From Liolophura sinensis (Eukaryota > Mollusca > Polyplacophora > Chitonida > Chitonidae): DNA of 64,000 nucleotides. Location of the stretch: assembly GCF_032854445.1 (NCBI RefSeq), contig NC_088295.1, forward strand, positions 90,566,644-90,630,643, read 5' to 3'. The position numbers were made by a program, and so were the translations under genes. Below the pieces are notes generated by a model. The model saw nothing but the letters and a program-made list of their open reading frames with translations, was not told the DNA's origin and did not search any database. Shown piece after piece: positions 47,001 to 51,229 of this stretch. Each line of letters opens with the position of its first letter. The stretch's first letter is position 1.

Positions 47001-49078
47001 GAATGCGGTGTTAACTGTAGGAGGCAGTGTTGCTTGTAGAATGCAATGTTATTTGTAGTGGACAGTGTTGCTTGTAGAATGCAATGTTAACTGTAGGAGG
47101 CAGTATTGCTTCTCTAGTGCAATGTCACCTGTAGAGGCAGTGTTGCTTGTAGAATGCAATGTTAACTGTAGGGGGCAGTGTTGCTTCTCTAGTGCAATGT
47201 TAACTGTAGGGGGCAGTGTTGCTTCTCTAGTGCAATGTCAGTTGTAAGGGGCAGTGTTGCTTGTAGAATGCAATGTTAACAGGGGGCAGTGTTGCTTCTC
47301 TAGTGCAATGTCAGCTGTAGGGGGCATTGTTGCTTGTAGGGTGCAATGTTAACTGTAGGGCACAGTGTTGCTTCTCTAGTGCAATGTCAGCTGTAGGAGG
47401 CAGTGTTGCTTGTAGAATGCAATGTTATCTGTAAGAGGCAATGCCAGAAGTTGATGTTTATTACCTGTAAAATCAATGTTAGCAATCTGTCAGGTCCTGG
47501 TGAAAGGCCACCAGGCTGTTACAAGTGAAGCCACATGTTCACTTACAGTTTTTGCTCACTAGGCAATATTGTACCTGTAGAAGATATAGCTAACCTGTAC
47601 TATGCAATATCACATACACCTGTACAAGGCAACGCTACATAACCTGTACCATGCAATGTTATGTACACCTGTACCATGCAATGTTACCTACACCTGTACA
47701 ATGCAATGTTACATACACCTGTACAAGGTAATGTTACATACACCTGTACAAGGTAATGTTACATACACCTGTACAAGGCAATGTTACCTACACCTGTACA
47801 AGACAATGTTACATACACCTGTACAAGGTATTGTTACATACACCTGTACAAGGTAATGTTACATACACCTGTACAAGGTAATGTCAGATATAAAAGTAAG
47901 GGAAAATTTTGACTATTTTACAAGATAAAAATTATGTGCAGAATAAAATGATCAATAGCATTAAGTTCTGCTGTTGACGTTATTAATTTTTATCGTTCAT
48001 ATACAGGTCAAATGTCCAAATTTCTTTCAGAGCAAAAAGTGTTATTTTACATGTTAATTATCACTTCTCTTATTACATTCTGATATTTTACACCCAACAC
48101 AATGTTGACAAAAAGGAAACATTTTGAGAAAGCACATTCCTGCAGAGAAATACATGTATAAAGACTGCCAGAACAGCTCATAGCCAGAAGGATAGATATC
48201 AGTTTGCAATCATATACAGCTCTGCCCACTCCCACATGCAAATGGTCTGTACTATTTCCCATGATCTAGCTGTAGTCTGGTCACAGTCTGGTCACAGTTT
48301 GGTCACAGTCTGGTCACAGTTTGGTCAACCCATGACTTTCAATACACACTTCAGGGAAGTAATTGAGTGTGGTGCTAAATCATCAGCATCAAAACACACA
48401 GTGCTTGAAAAAGCCTCTCAGATTGGGGGAAAAAATAAACACACTGTGGATAAACCTGTACATGTTTAGTATCGATTTATAGCAAGGACTACGAATCTAA
48501 ATTTGTGCAAGTAATTATTGAGATGCAAAATCAAACAATATCCTGCTTTTTGTTTACTGTTCTTTTTTCAATATGTATCAATTATGCAAAATTCAATTTC
48601 AAATTTACAATTGCCAGTGATGCCTATCATAAGAGTAAAAATCCTTTCAAAATGACAGCCTGAAAAAAGTATTCACACAGAAACAGAAACAGAAAACAAA
48701 TTAAGAGAAAACCCAGGCGATTTTCTAAACATTGTACACTTCTGGAATTAAAAACGTACATTATGACCAGAATCAGAGATTTTCACTTGTGATGTAGTAA
48801 TGACTCACCTTCGATGACGACCTTGATAAGTTGTGATATCTGACCAACCATGTTGGTGAAGGTGCACATGTATACGCCGCCATCGCTGCGCTGGATGTTG
48901 GTGATGTTGACATGATCTCCCTGCAGACGCACACGGAGTGAGCTGAACAGTGGCTGGGTGTCCTTGCTCCAGGAGATGGTGGGCTGGGGCGACCCCACCC
49001 CGTCACAAAACAGTGAGACGGAGTCTCCCTGACGCAGCAACAGGAACTTGGGCGAACTGTGCTCAATACGGGGAGGAG
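4929..49078 (-). CDS. tutl: Turtle/IGSF9-family adhesion receptor, 5'-incomplete (12 joined exons)
   Basis: Joined coding segments, in order: 48809-49078, 25605-25904, 24981-25262, 22920-23035, 22406-22559, 21451-21562, 20556-20731, 11775-12080, 11124-11174, 10030-10158, 8705-8756, 4929-6771 (complement). All introns are GT-AG and every junction keeps phase, giving about 1,263 residues. The order is four C2-like Ig domains, two FN3 domains, a stalk, one transmembrane helix and a long cytoplasmic tail. Family members (Drosophila Turtle, vertebrate IGSF9/IGSF9B) have five Ig and two FN3 domains, so one Ig domain and the signal peptide are missing at the 5' side. The family acts at the neuronal surface in axon and dendrite patterning and synapse adhesion; a similar role here is inferred. 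At least eight NxS/T sites fall in the ectodomain. IGSF9 and IGSF9B orthology cannot be separated from this sequence. Confidence 0.92.
6957..7690. repeat. 73-bp minisatellite, about 10 copies
   Basis: The unit includes CTTTCTCCAGAGTTTACAC, CTGCATGGTATAGTGC and GTGTGTACACACATCATG. The left-most copies differ by TAATTGTACACAC in place of GAGTGTGTACACAC, and the last copy is truncated, so the array decays toward both edges. GTGTGTACACAC is a perfect inverted repeat present in most units. The 73-bp period is not a multiple of three, and the short open frames across it are not coding. Confidence 0.95.
7976..8009. repeat. (AC)n microsatellite
   Basis: An uninterrupted run of AC dinucleotides, about 17 copies, inside the intron between the tail and juxtamembrane exons. 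Likely length-polymorphic. Confidence 0.97.
8705..8756 (-). CDS. tutl: Turtle-like exon: juxtamembrane segment
   Basis: This 52-nt exon encodes residues 633-650, including VRYTGPKYNLDDAVI, directly after the transmembrane exon. The minus-strand acceptor is a strong pyrimidine tract ending TTTTTTCAG at 8757-8765, and the donor is CG|GTATGT. It opens with the last two bases of a split Asp codon and closes with the first two of a split Arg codon. Both tyrosines lie close to the membrane and could be phosphorylation sites, which is inference. Skipping this exon would shift the frame. Confidence 0.9.
8757..10029 (-). other. Intron between juxtamembrane and transmembrane exons
   Basis: Bounded by G|GTATGT at 10030/10029 and TTTCAG at 8757-8762 on the minus strand. 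It contains the 68-bp minisatellite. The sequences at 8766-9155 and 9805-10029 show no further element. Confidence 0.8.
9155..9800. repeat. 68-bp minisatellite with 136-bp higher-order period, about 9 copies
   Basis: The unit includes GGAGGAAACCAGAGCAGAC, ATCTGACTTCCCACATGTG and GATGTACAGATATGC. Successive units from about 9299 to 9644 alternate strictly between ATCGATGG and ATCCATGG, giving three cycles of a 136-bp dimer. Edge units diverge (TTATGGATGG). The dimer pattern implies that amplification copied two units at a time. Confidence 0.95.
10030..10158 (-). CDS. tutl: Turtle-like exon: transmembrane helix
   Basis: This 129-nt exon encodes residues 590-632. A hydrophobic span of about 25 residues (WPVIGAIIGAIA followed by FLLVAILLAVIACLC) is followed by a positive stop-transfer run SRRRERDR, giving a type I orientation with the Ig/FN3 part outside. 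The minus-strand acceptor is GTTGCAG at 10159-10165 and the donor is G|GTATGT. Both ends are phase 1, so the exon could be skipped without a frameshift. The AIIGAIA small-residue spacing (GxxxG-like: G598, G602) could favour helix packing, which is inference. Confidence 0.93.
10159..11123 (-). other. Intron between stalk and transmembrane exons
   Basis: A 965-bp AT-rich intron with donor G|GTACTA at 11124/11123 on the minus strand, weaker than the other donors of the gene. No repeat array, mobile element or extra exon recognised. Confidence 0.75.
11124..11174 (-). CDS. tutl: Turtle-like exon: Ser/Thr-rich stalk
   Basis: This 51-nt exon encodes residues 573-589, a short linker VRGTESTTSSSSSNSS between FN3-2 and the membrane. 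The run of Ser/Thr suggests an O-glycosylated stalk, and NSS is a possible N-glycosylation site. The minus-strand acceptor is TTTACAG at 11175-11181. The donor is the non-ideal G|GTACTA, which together with symmetric phase 1 ends makes this a good candidate for optional inclusion. Phase agrees with both neighbours. Confidence 0.82.
11175..11774 (-). other. Intron between FN3-2 and stalk exons
   Basis: A 600-bp intron with a strong GTGAGT donor at 11774-11769 on the minus strand. Its right-hand part near 11190-11295 holds about five imperfect ~20-bp copies resembling GTTAGTATAATCCTTTG. Otherwise unremarkable. Confidence 0.7.
11775..12080 (-). CDS. tutl: Turtle-like exon: second FN3 domain
   Basis: This 306-nt exon encodes residues 471-572, a full fibronectin type III domain in one exon. 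It opens with PQPSPPRNVSA, has the B-strand Trp in VHITWAPP, a Tyr pair in FYYVIQSR, and AYDIRVLSFG in the position of the usual YxxRVxAxN motif. NVS and NST are possible N-glycosylation sites. The minus-strand acceptor is CCCACAG at 12081-12087 and the donor is G|GTGAGT. Phase 1 at both ends. Membrane-proximal FN3 position matches the family. Confidence 0.93.
12081..14606 (-). other. Intron downstream of the candidate cassette exon
   Basis: The part from 12081 to about 13535 is AT-rich and shows no repeat array or exon. A small 21-bp direct repeat (CAAAGTTGTCTCC) occurs twice near 12140-12175. The rest is the 53-bp array. Confidence 0.7.
13537..14650 (-). repeat. 53-bp minisatellite carrying repeated splice donors, about 21 copies
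   Basis: On the minus strand each unit includes ATATATCCCTCCATTAGTTA, AGGTCAATAG and GTAAGCAA. The right-most unit is the 3' half of the candidate exon at 14607-14687 plus its donor. Units grade from CCATTAGTTAGG forms on the right to TTTAGTAGCTAGG forms on the left. Three neighbouring units near 14442-14600 alternate between two variants, suggesting dimer copying. Nearly every unit keeps a TAG|GTAAGC-like donor. Confidence 0.93.
14607..14687 (-). CDS. tutl: Candidate cassette exon between FN3-1 and FN3-2
   Basis: On the minus strand a pyrimidine-rich acceptor TTTTTTTCCAG (14688-14698) precedes an 81-nt open segment that ends in a consensus donor ATAG|GTAAGC. It encodes 27 residues, including VDGVATALPTKANNVTYIPP, and has no stop. 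It begins with two bases and ends with one base of a codon, the same phase as the junction it would interrupt, so inclusion adds 27 residues between the FN3 domains with no frameshift. NVT is a possible N-glycosylation site. It could be constitutive, alternative or unused; only its splice signals, frame and phase support it. Its 3' half is the seed of the adjacent 53-bp array. Confidence 0.6.
14900..16495. repeat. 24-bp minisatellite, about 65 copies
   Basis: The unit is CATGTATGTGGGCATG then TTTGTGAG, with common TTTGTGGG and GGTATG variants. Since 24 is a multiple of three, all frames stay open for hundreds of codons; these are low-complexity artefacts with no domain and no splice context. 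A rare variant word ATGAAACATG occurs at about 15224 and 15643 in matching contexts, showing a roughly 0.42-kb internal duplication. Confidence 0.96.
17220..17900. other. GC-richer, CpG-containing island inside an intron
   Basis: This stretch is clearly less AT-rich than its surroundings and I count roughly 30-35 CpG dinucleotides, far denser than the adjacent intron. No long open frame or known domain is present. It may be an internal promoter, an enhancer, or a degraded mobile element; none of these can be chosen from sequence alone. Confidence 0.4.
19764..19814. promoter_or_regulatory. Pair of RFX X-box-like palindromes
   Basis: GTTACCATGGTAAC at 19801-19814 is a perfect 14-bp palindrome that fits the RFX X-box consensus GTNRCC-N2-RGYAAC. 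A second, incomplete site with CCATGGTAAC lies at 19764-19773, so the two share a 10-bp core. RFX factors bind such sites in ciliary and neuronal genes in animals. Occupancy here is unknown, and the pair also forms a 10-bp inverted repeat. Confidence 0.4.
20556..20731 (-). CDS. tutl: Turtle-like exon: first FN3 domain, C-terminal half
   Basis: This 176-nt exon encodes residues 412-470. It completes the FN3 domain begun in the previous exon: YRNTR, then EWQTMPVPDS, the TVYNLEPDSLYEFYVLSRN segment (the NLxPxTxYxFxVxAxN signature of FN3), and GNGMPSVVIRARTLG. The minus-strand acceptor is GGCTCAG at 20732-20738 and the donor is CTAG|GTGAGT. Its first base completes the Trp codon split between the exons. 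The end is phase 1. Confidence 0.94.
20732..21450 (-). other. Short intron inside FN3-1, almost wholly tandem repeat
   Basis: This 719-bp intron splits the first FN3 domain. Its donor GTGAGTAGGGGGACAAGC at 21450 downward leads directly into the 42-bp array, which leaves only about 80 bp of unique sequence before the acceptor. Confidence 0.85.
20805..21440. repeat. About 42-bp degenerate minisatellite, about 15 copies
   Basis: The plus-strand unit includes CTTGTCCCCTCACTC, CCATTATCTCACCCATCC and AAAACAAG. Units vary in length and sequence more than in the other arrays. The minus strand is G-rich, and most units carry GGGTGAGATAAT, a donor-like word. Overlapping open frames rich in Pro, Ser and Leu are repeat artefacts. 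Confidence 0.93.
21451..21562 (-). CDS. tutl: Turtle-like exon: first FN3 domain, N-terminal half
   Basis: This 112-nt exon encodes residues 375-412: TTPHAPRNLTISMG, then HARVSWAPAYDGGSEQHYI. TxPHAPxN and SWxPxYDGGxxQ are characteristic of the Ig5-FN3 boundary and first FN3 of IGSF9/Turtle proteins, and are among the strongest family evidence in the window. NLT is a possible N-glycosylation site. The minus-strand acceptor is TGTGCAG at 21563-21569 and the donor is TG|GTGAGT, splitting a Trp codon. Confidence 0.94.
21563..22405 (-). other. Intron between Ig5 and FN3-1
   Basis: An 843-bp AT-rich intron, donor G|GTGAGC. A near copy of the recurrent word GTTATCTCCCTT (ATTATCTCCCTT) is at 22091-22102. 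No array or mobile element recognised. Confidence 0.75.
22406..22559 (-). CDS. tutl: Turtle-like exon: Ig5, C-terminal half
   Basis: This 154-nt exon encodes residues 324-374. It starts in phase 0 with DGKSLVLQDRIRQ, runs through GNLTITNLQKSD and the Ig signature YGQYECIATN (DxGxYxCxAxN), and ends in the G-strand and linker TTLYIEG. The cysteine pairs with that of the previous exon. NLT is a possible N-glycosylation site. The minus-strand acceptor is GTTGCAG at 22560-22566 and the donor is G|GTGAGC. Confidence 0.94.
22560..22919 (-). other. Intron inside Ig5
   Basis: A 360-bp phase 0 intron with donor AAG|GTAACG. It splits Ig5 just after the Trp of the C strand. No internal element seen. Confidence 0.8.
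22920..23035 (-). CDS. tutl: Turtle-like exon: Ig5, N-terminal half
   Basis: This 116-nt exon encodes residues 285-323: PPQFTISPEKHYQRTPSE, then the B-strand cysteine in TMPCAATGSP and the C-strand tryptophan in SITWKK. Joined to the next exon it reads ITWKKDGKSL, a typical Ig C strand and turn. The PPxFTxxPxxxY opening is characteristic of Ig5 in the family. The minus-strand acceptor is ATTGTAG at 23036-23042 and the donor is AAG|GTAACG. Confidence 0.94.
23036..24980 (-). other. Intron between Ig4 and Ig5
   Basis: A 1.95-kb intron, donor A|GTAAGT, with about 1.5 kb of 12-bp tandem repeat and AT-rich unique flanks of 0.14 and 0.31 kb. Confidence 0.85.
23175..24668. repeat. 12-bp tandem array with 36-bp composite units, about 124 copies
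   Basis: The basic unit is ATCACTGTCTAC. It is arranged in recurring combinations with ATCAATGTCTAT and ATCGCTCTCTGC, giving 36-bp composites. A rare junction word GCATCAGTCTACATC occurs near 23902 and 24295, within a roughly 0.4-kb duplicated block. The period is a multiple of three, so several frames stay open (Ser/Thr/Leu or Ile/Tyr/Val/Thr runs). These are not coding. Confidence 0.96.
24981..25262 (-). CDS. tutl: Turtle-like exon: Ig4
   Basis: This 282-nt exon encodes residues 191-284, a whole Ig domain. After LPRVLPMPSQ come the B-strand cysteine in IPCPVDSNPPV, the tryptophan in IFWTKNG, and ADAGSYSCTPQNNLG. The CPVxxNPPV and CTPxNxLG motifs match Ig4 of IGSF9/Turtle closely. The minus-strand acceptor is GATTACAG at 25263-25270 and the donor is A|GTAAGT. 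Phase 1 at both ends, and the split codon with Ig3 restores Tyr (LNVTYLP). Confidence 0.95.
25263..25604 (-). other. Intron between Ig3 and Ig4
   Basis: A 342-bp AT-rich intron with donor T|GTAAGT. Nothing else recognised. Confidence 0.8.
25605..25904 (-). CDS. tutl: Turtle-like exon: Ig3
   Basis: This 300-nt exon encodes residues 91-190, a whole Ig domain. It has the B-strand cysteine in VSFACAADAYPNN, the tryptophan in ITFTWLHNG, and MGLYTCRPSNG. The CxAxAYPxNxTxxW segment is characteristic of Ig3 in IGSF9/Turtle. NKT, NIT and NVT are possible N-glycosylation sites. The minus-strand acceptor is GATTACAG at 25905-25912 and the donor is ACAT|GTAAGT. Phase 1 at both ends. Confidence 0.95.
26405..26785. 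repeat. 16-bp tandem array, about 24 copies
   Basis: The unit is ACAATCACAAGCTRRA with frequent AAA, GAA and GGA endings. Degenerate at the left edge and cleaner in the middle. Intronic, noncoding. Confidence 0.94.
27343..28385. repeat. 26-bp minisatellite, about 40 copies
   Basis: The unit is GATTGTGTCACTG followed by TGTTTACTCTGGT. Copies are almost identical from 27.35 to 27.7 kb and become steadily more diverged toward 28.4 kb, as if recent expansion occurred at the left. Short open frames over it are Cys/Val/Leu-rich artefacts. Confidence 0.95.
29189..29243. repeat. (GT)n microsatellite with GC interruptions
   Basis: GT dinucleotides interrupted by several TGCG steps. Intronic. Confidence 0.95.
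29340..29830. repeat. 18-bp tandem array, about 26 copies
   Basis: The unit is GTACAGGATACAACCA followed by GT or GC, with AAA, AGAATAC and CAGCAT variants. The period keeps frames open on both strands (TTSVQN-type and CILYTG-type repeats); these are not genes. Confidence 0.94.
32089..32127. repeat. (AT)n microsatellite
   Basis: About 19 AT dinucleotides in the 22.9-kb intron. Confidence 0.97.
32428..32505. repeat. Three copies of a ~25-bp repeat
   Basis: TGGTCATTTTCAAACTG followed by ATCACAAC or GTCACAAC, three times in tandem. Confidence 0.85.
34442..35381. mobile_element. Dispersed repeat, copy A, with expanded internal 60-bp array
   Basis: The flanks of the internal array match copy B at 55790-56258 over most of their length. 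Shared words are AAAATATGAAGTAAG, TTGAAAGGCAT, GATGTTCACCAA, TTAGAATTCAAATG and CTTTTCCTTT. Similarity starts near AGAAAG and stops at the CTTTTCC end in both, marking element borders. No open frame for a transposase is present, so it would be non-autonomous. The family is not recognised. The right border is interrupted by a SINE. Confidence 0.7.
34555..35097. repeat. 60-bp minisatellite inside the dispersed repeat, 9 copies
   Basis: The unit includes TATGGTGGGCTGTATGGGAC, ATACTGATGGTATCTAGG and AACTCTGACATCACATCAGC. Copy B of the element has only one such unit, so expansion took place in this copy. Two units carry TGACGTCA (34908-34915, 34965-34972), a perfect CRE-type palindrome; most others have TGACATCA. 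Open frames across it are artefacts. Confidence 0.95.
35370..35664 (+). mobile_element. Full-length tRNA-derived SINE with 12-bp target-site duplication
   Basis: The body is 35382-35652, flanked by perfect 12-bp repeats TCTTTTCCTTTA at 35370-35381 and 35653-35664. The head has a pol III A box TGGCTCAGTCGG (35393-35404) and a B box GTTCAAGTCC (35463-35472), farther apart than in most tRNAs, as in a tRNA with a long variable arm. A conserved middle (CCCCCGGGCTCTGCCCGG) and a tail TGAAATATTCTTGAGTACGG lead to AAATAAATAAAT. The structure resembles V-SINE type elements reported in molluscs (RUDI), but the assignment is from memory. The 3' end is likely the part recognised by a partner LINE. Confidence 0.9.
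36818..36885. repeat. (TA)n microsatellite
   Basis: About 34 TA dinucleotides without interruption, a strong candidate for length polymorphism and for assembly uncertainty. A shorter broken ATAT run is at about 36328-36352. Confidence 0.97.
37979..38011. repeat. (GA)n microsatellite
   Basis: About 16 GA dinucleotides in the 22.9-kb intron. Confidence 0.96.
40161..40294. repeat. Foldback: inverted repeat with ~58-bp arms
   Basis: The left arm starts GCATTGTGCTGATCTGCATC and the right arm ends GATGCAAATCAGCACAGTG. The arms pair along about 58 bases with roughly 50 matches, including ATCATTGTATC and TCTCTGCAGTTG blocks, around a loop of about 18-20 bases. It could be a foldback mobile element remnant or a transcribed hairpin. 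No mature small RNA can be inferred from this alone. Confidence 0.8.
40948..43079. mobile_element. Possible degenerate hAT-like DNA transposon, non-autonomous
   Basis: The left end CAGTGTTCCTACATTTCTT and the inverted right end CAGGGTTGGTACGGGTCCTT share CAG-GTT--TAC spacing followed by a TTAAAA run. Subterminal words of the type CCAGGACTTTCAAGGAC, GCACTTTCAAG and GGATTTTCCAGG recur near both ends, a hAT-like trait. No transposase frame and no 8-bp target-site duplication were found, so this could also be two separate repeat fragments. Confidence 0.38.
41275..42085. repeat. Compound tandem array, ~53-bp units within ~240-bp blocks
   Basis: Short units (GCATGGCACTTCAGTGCTGA, CACCTCTGTAGTGTCAG, TTACCTACATGTACA) alternate with longer blocks containing AGTTTCAGGGGTCTGCCCCC and GTCCCAAAACCCAAACCTCA. 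CTGACAC and GTGTCAG within a unit are complementary and could form small hairpins. The array lies inside the possible hAT-like element. Confidence 0.9.
45830..46505. repeat. 75-bp minisatellite, about 9 copies
   Basis: The unit includes GGCAGTATTACCAATAGGG, GAGCTGTTATCTTTAGGAG and GTAGAATGCAATGTTACC. Copies are closely similar in the middle and degenerate upstream (45.64-45.83 kb). It shares GTAGAATGCAATGTT with the next array, so the two are probably related. Confidence 0.95.
46590..47445. repeat. ~38-bp minisatellite, about 22 copies
   Basis: The unit is GTAGAATGCAATGTTAACT followed by GTAGGGGGCAGTGTTGCTT. A TCTCTAGTGCAATGTCAGC variant is interspersed in the right half. GTAGAATGCAATG is shared with the 75-bp array to its left, pointing to a common origin. 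Confidence 0.94.
47605..47885. repeat. 25-bp minisatellite, about 11 copies
   Basis: The unit is ACATACACCTGTACAAGG followed by TAATGTT. The AATGTTAC-CTGTAC words resemble parts of the two preceding arrays. Noncoding. Confidence 0.94.
48270..48328. repeat. 11-bp tandem repeat, about 5 copies
   Basis: TGGTCACAGTC or TGGTCACAGTT repeated in the intron just downstream of the Ig2 exon. Confidence 0.9.
48809..49078 (-). CDS. tutl: Turtle-like exon: Ig2 (first exon visible)
   Basis: This 270-nt exon encodes residues 1-90 of the visible protein, a whole Ig domain. It opens with APPRIEHSSPKF, has the B-strand cysteine in VSLFCDGVGSPQP, the tryptophan in ISWSKD, and DGGVYMCTFTN. The opening xPPxxxxxPP and the GSPxPxxSW segment match Ig2 of IGSF9-type proteins, and the order of the following domains supports that numbering. 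NIT is a possible N-glycosylation site. The minus-strand acceptor is ATTTCAG at 49079-49085 and the donor is G|GTGAGT. It starts within a codon (phase 1), so at least one upstream exon must exist. Confidence 0.93.
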
Positions 49079-49479
49079 CTGAAATCAACACATAACAAAG
49101 TAAGAATTTCTCACTTGCAGAACAAATGTTTAAAAAATATTTGATGTGGTATATTTCAGGTACTGAAAGCTACTTTAGATGCAAACTAACTCAACAGTAT
49201 TAAGATAATCTCAGTGTTTTCTATTTGTAACTGTATGTCAGAAGTTAAGAAAAGGAATGAGGGGAGACTACTCTGTATAATGTTCACAAATCACTGCTTG
49301 GCAAATGCCTTGACATTACTGATGATCAGGCGCCCTTTGGCCCTATTTTAAACTTCACCTTTCTTTTGCTTGCAATCTTTTAGGGTGTATGGAATATAAC
49401 GGAAGAAAAAAAAAACAAAAACAGTGAAATAGTCTAAACTAAAAGTAGAGGATAAATCAACCCATCCAAAGGTAATGAT

Positions 49480-50140
49480 GTACAGAAATCAGCTCCCCAG
49501 AGCACAGAGCCTGCAACAATGGGATAAAGAAGTAGCAGCCGTGAGAGAAAGCAGAATAAACCTGTCGCTTCAAGACTGATTGCATGTGACTCTTCAGCAT
49601 CTGTTTCCTTCTGCTTAATCTAGCGGTTAAGGATGCAAATACGCTACACTTTTTTATCCATGGCTAAATTGCAGGCTGGCCTATCAGCAGCTGTCATGAA
49701 GGGCTGACCAATTGCCAAGCACGAGACAGACAACACTGTCGCTCAGATACCACGGCAGCGGCACACTCATTTAAACAGTCTATTCACAGATTTATCTCCC
49801 CTCAGAGAGCAAAGAGAAAGGAGATCAATTTATTAGGTGTCCACAGGCTAATGTTGGGCTACAGCAATCTACAGCAATGGCCATCTATCAGCTTCAAAAA
49901 AAGCACCTCCTCTTCTAGCCTAGCCTTGTTCCTGAGGAAAACAAACCAGAACATCGGAGCCTGCAAATGGAGAGCCCTCCAAACAGATCTGTCATTGCAA
50001 TAACTACACACACTGCTTGTCCAGAAACAAATAAAAAGAAAAAAATCCCTAAACAGCGGGTCAATAGCTGCCGCTCAAGACCTGTGACTTTACGGCTTCT
50101 CCAGACTTTTTCTTAGTGAAATAGATAGACAGAAAAAGTG
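49480..50140. promoter_or_regulatory. Candidate intronic cis-regulatory segment
   Basis: A repeat-free, mixed-composition stretch close to the Ig2 exon. It contains AACAATGG (SOX-type, 49514-49521), the perfect octamer ATGCAAAT (POU-type, 49633-49640) and CAGCTG (E-box, 49688-49693). Such words also occur by chance, so the call rests on clustering and on sequence complexity compared with the flanking arrays. Confidence 0.25.
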
Positions 50141-50274
50141 GAGCGTAATCAAAGCAAAACAGTGTGACAGTAACATACAGACTTAATCACATCCTTTGAG
50201 TACAAGGATTTACTCGAAAAATCAAATGTACATTTGCATTTGTTACCATTTACAATTTAATCCTACAACATACA

Positions 50275-50905
50275 TGTATTTCTTCATTTCACACACATGT
50301 ATTTATCATTCCACACACATGTACATGTATTTATCATTCCACACACATGTACATGTATTTATCATTTCACACACATGTACATGTATTTATCATTCCACAC
50401 ACATGTACATGTATTTATCATTCCACACACATGTACATGTATTTATCATTCCACACACATGTACATGTATTTATCATTCCACACACATGTACATGTATTT
50501 ATCATTTCACACACATGTACATGTATTTATCATTCCACACACATGTACATGTATTTATCATTCCACACACATGTACATGTATTTATCATTCCACACACAT
50601 GTACATGTATTTATCATTCCACACACATGTACATGTATTTATCATTTCACACATATGTACATGTATTTATCATTCCACACACATGTACATGTATTTATCA
50701 TTCCACACACATGTACATGTATTTATCATTCCACACACATGTACATGTATTTATCATTCCACACATATGTACATGTATTTATCATTTCACACATATGTAC
50801 ATGTATTTATCATTCCACACATATGTACATGTATTTATCATTCCACACACATGTACATGTATTTATCATTTCACACATATGTACATGTATTTATCACTTC
50901 ACATA
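50275..50905. repeat. 28-bp minisatellite, about 22 copies
   Basis: The unit is CACACACATGTACATG followed by TATTTATCATTC, with TTTC/TTCC and ACACAT/ACATAT variants. Each unit contains ACATGTACATGT, a 12-bp inverted repeat. Three overlapping frames stay open for over 200 codons (His/Tyr/Phe/Ile-rich); these are repeat artefacts. Confidence 0.96.
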
Positions 50906-51075
50906 CATACAGCTGTATTTATTCATTTTATTTATTAGATTGTTGCTCCACACCATGTTCAAGAAATCTGTTACTTATACAAGGACTGCCAGTGTTATGA
51001 GTGGATGAGACCAAAGTGCCCTTAATAAACCACCAATCTTATGCCAAGTTACTGACAAACTTGCCCTGGTGAGAC

Positions 51076-51215
51076 AAGATTTTGATTGGTGTTTTGTGCT
51101 ATACTCAAGAATATTTCACTTCTATGACAGTGGCCAGCAATATAGTTGGAGGAAAAGGGCAAACCAGTGGAAGTTCGCAACCATCTGCAGATCTTCGCAC
51201 TTATACAGAGGGAGG
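51076..51215 (-). mobile_element. Diverged SINE fragment (3' half)
   Basis: Read on the minus strand it matches the 3' half of the SINE at 35382-35652: GCTGGCCACTGTCATAG, AAGTGAAATATTCTTGAGTA and AAAACACCAATCAAA. The tRNA-like head is missing. It abuts the left edge of the 43-bp array. Confidence 0.8.
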
Positions 51216-51229
51216 GGAAGGCAGCATGA

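Larger units (their letters stand above)
25905..48808 (-). other. 22.9-kb intron between Ig2 and Ig3
   Basis: Donor G|GTGAGT at 48809/48808. It contains the repeat arrays, SINE, dispersed element, foldback and transposon-like sequence listed separately. The unique stretches 25.9-26.4, 26.8-27.3, 28.4-29.2, 29.9-32.0, 32.5-34.4, 35.7-36.8, 36.9-40.1, 43.1-45.6 and 47.9-48.8 kb are AT-rich. I see no exon, RNA gene or conserved domain in them on either strand. Confidence 0.75.

Noticed and set aside
50196-51008. Three overlapping frames of 213-270 codons
   Set aside because: They come from the 28-bp array; all three frames read the same 28-residue cycle in shifted register.
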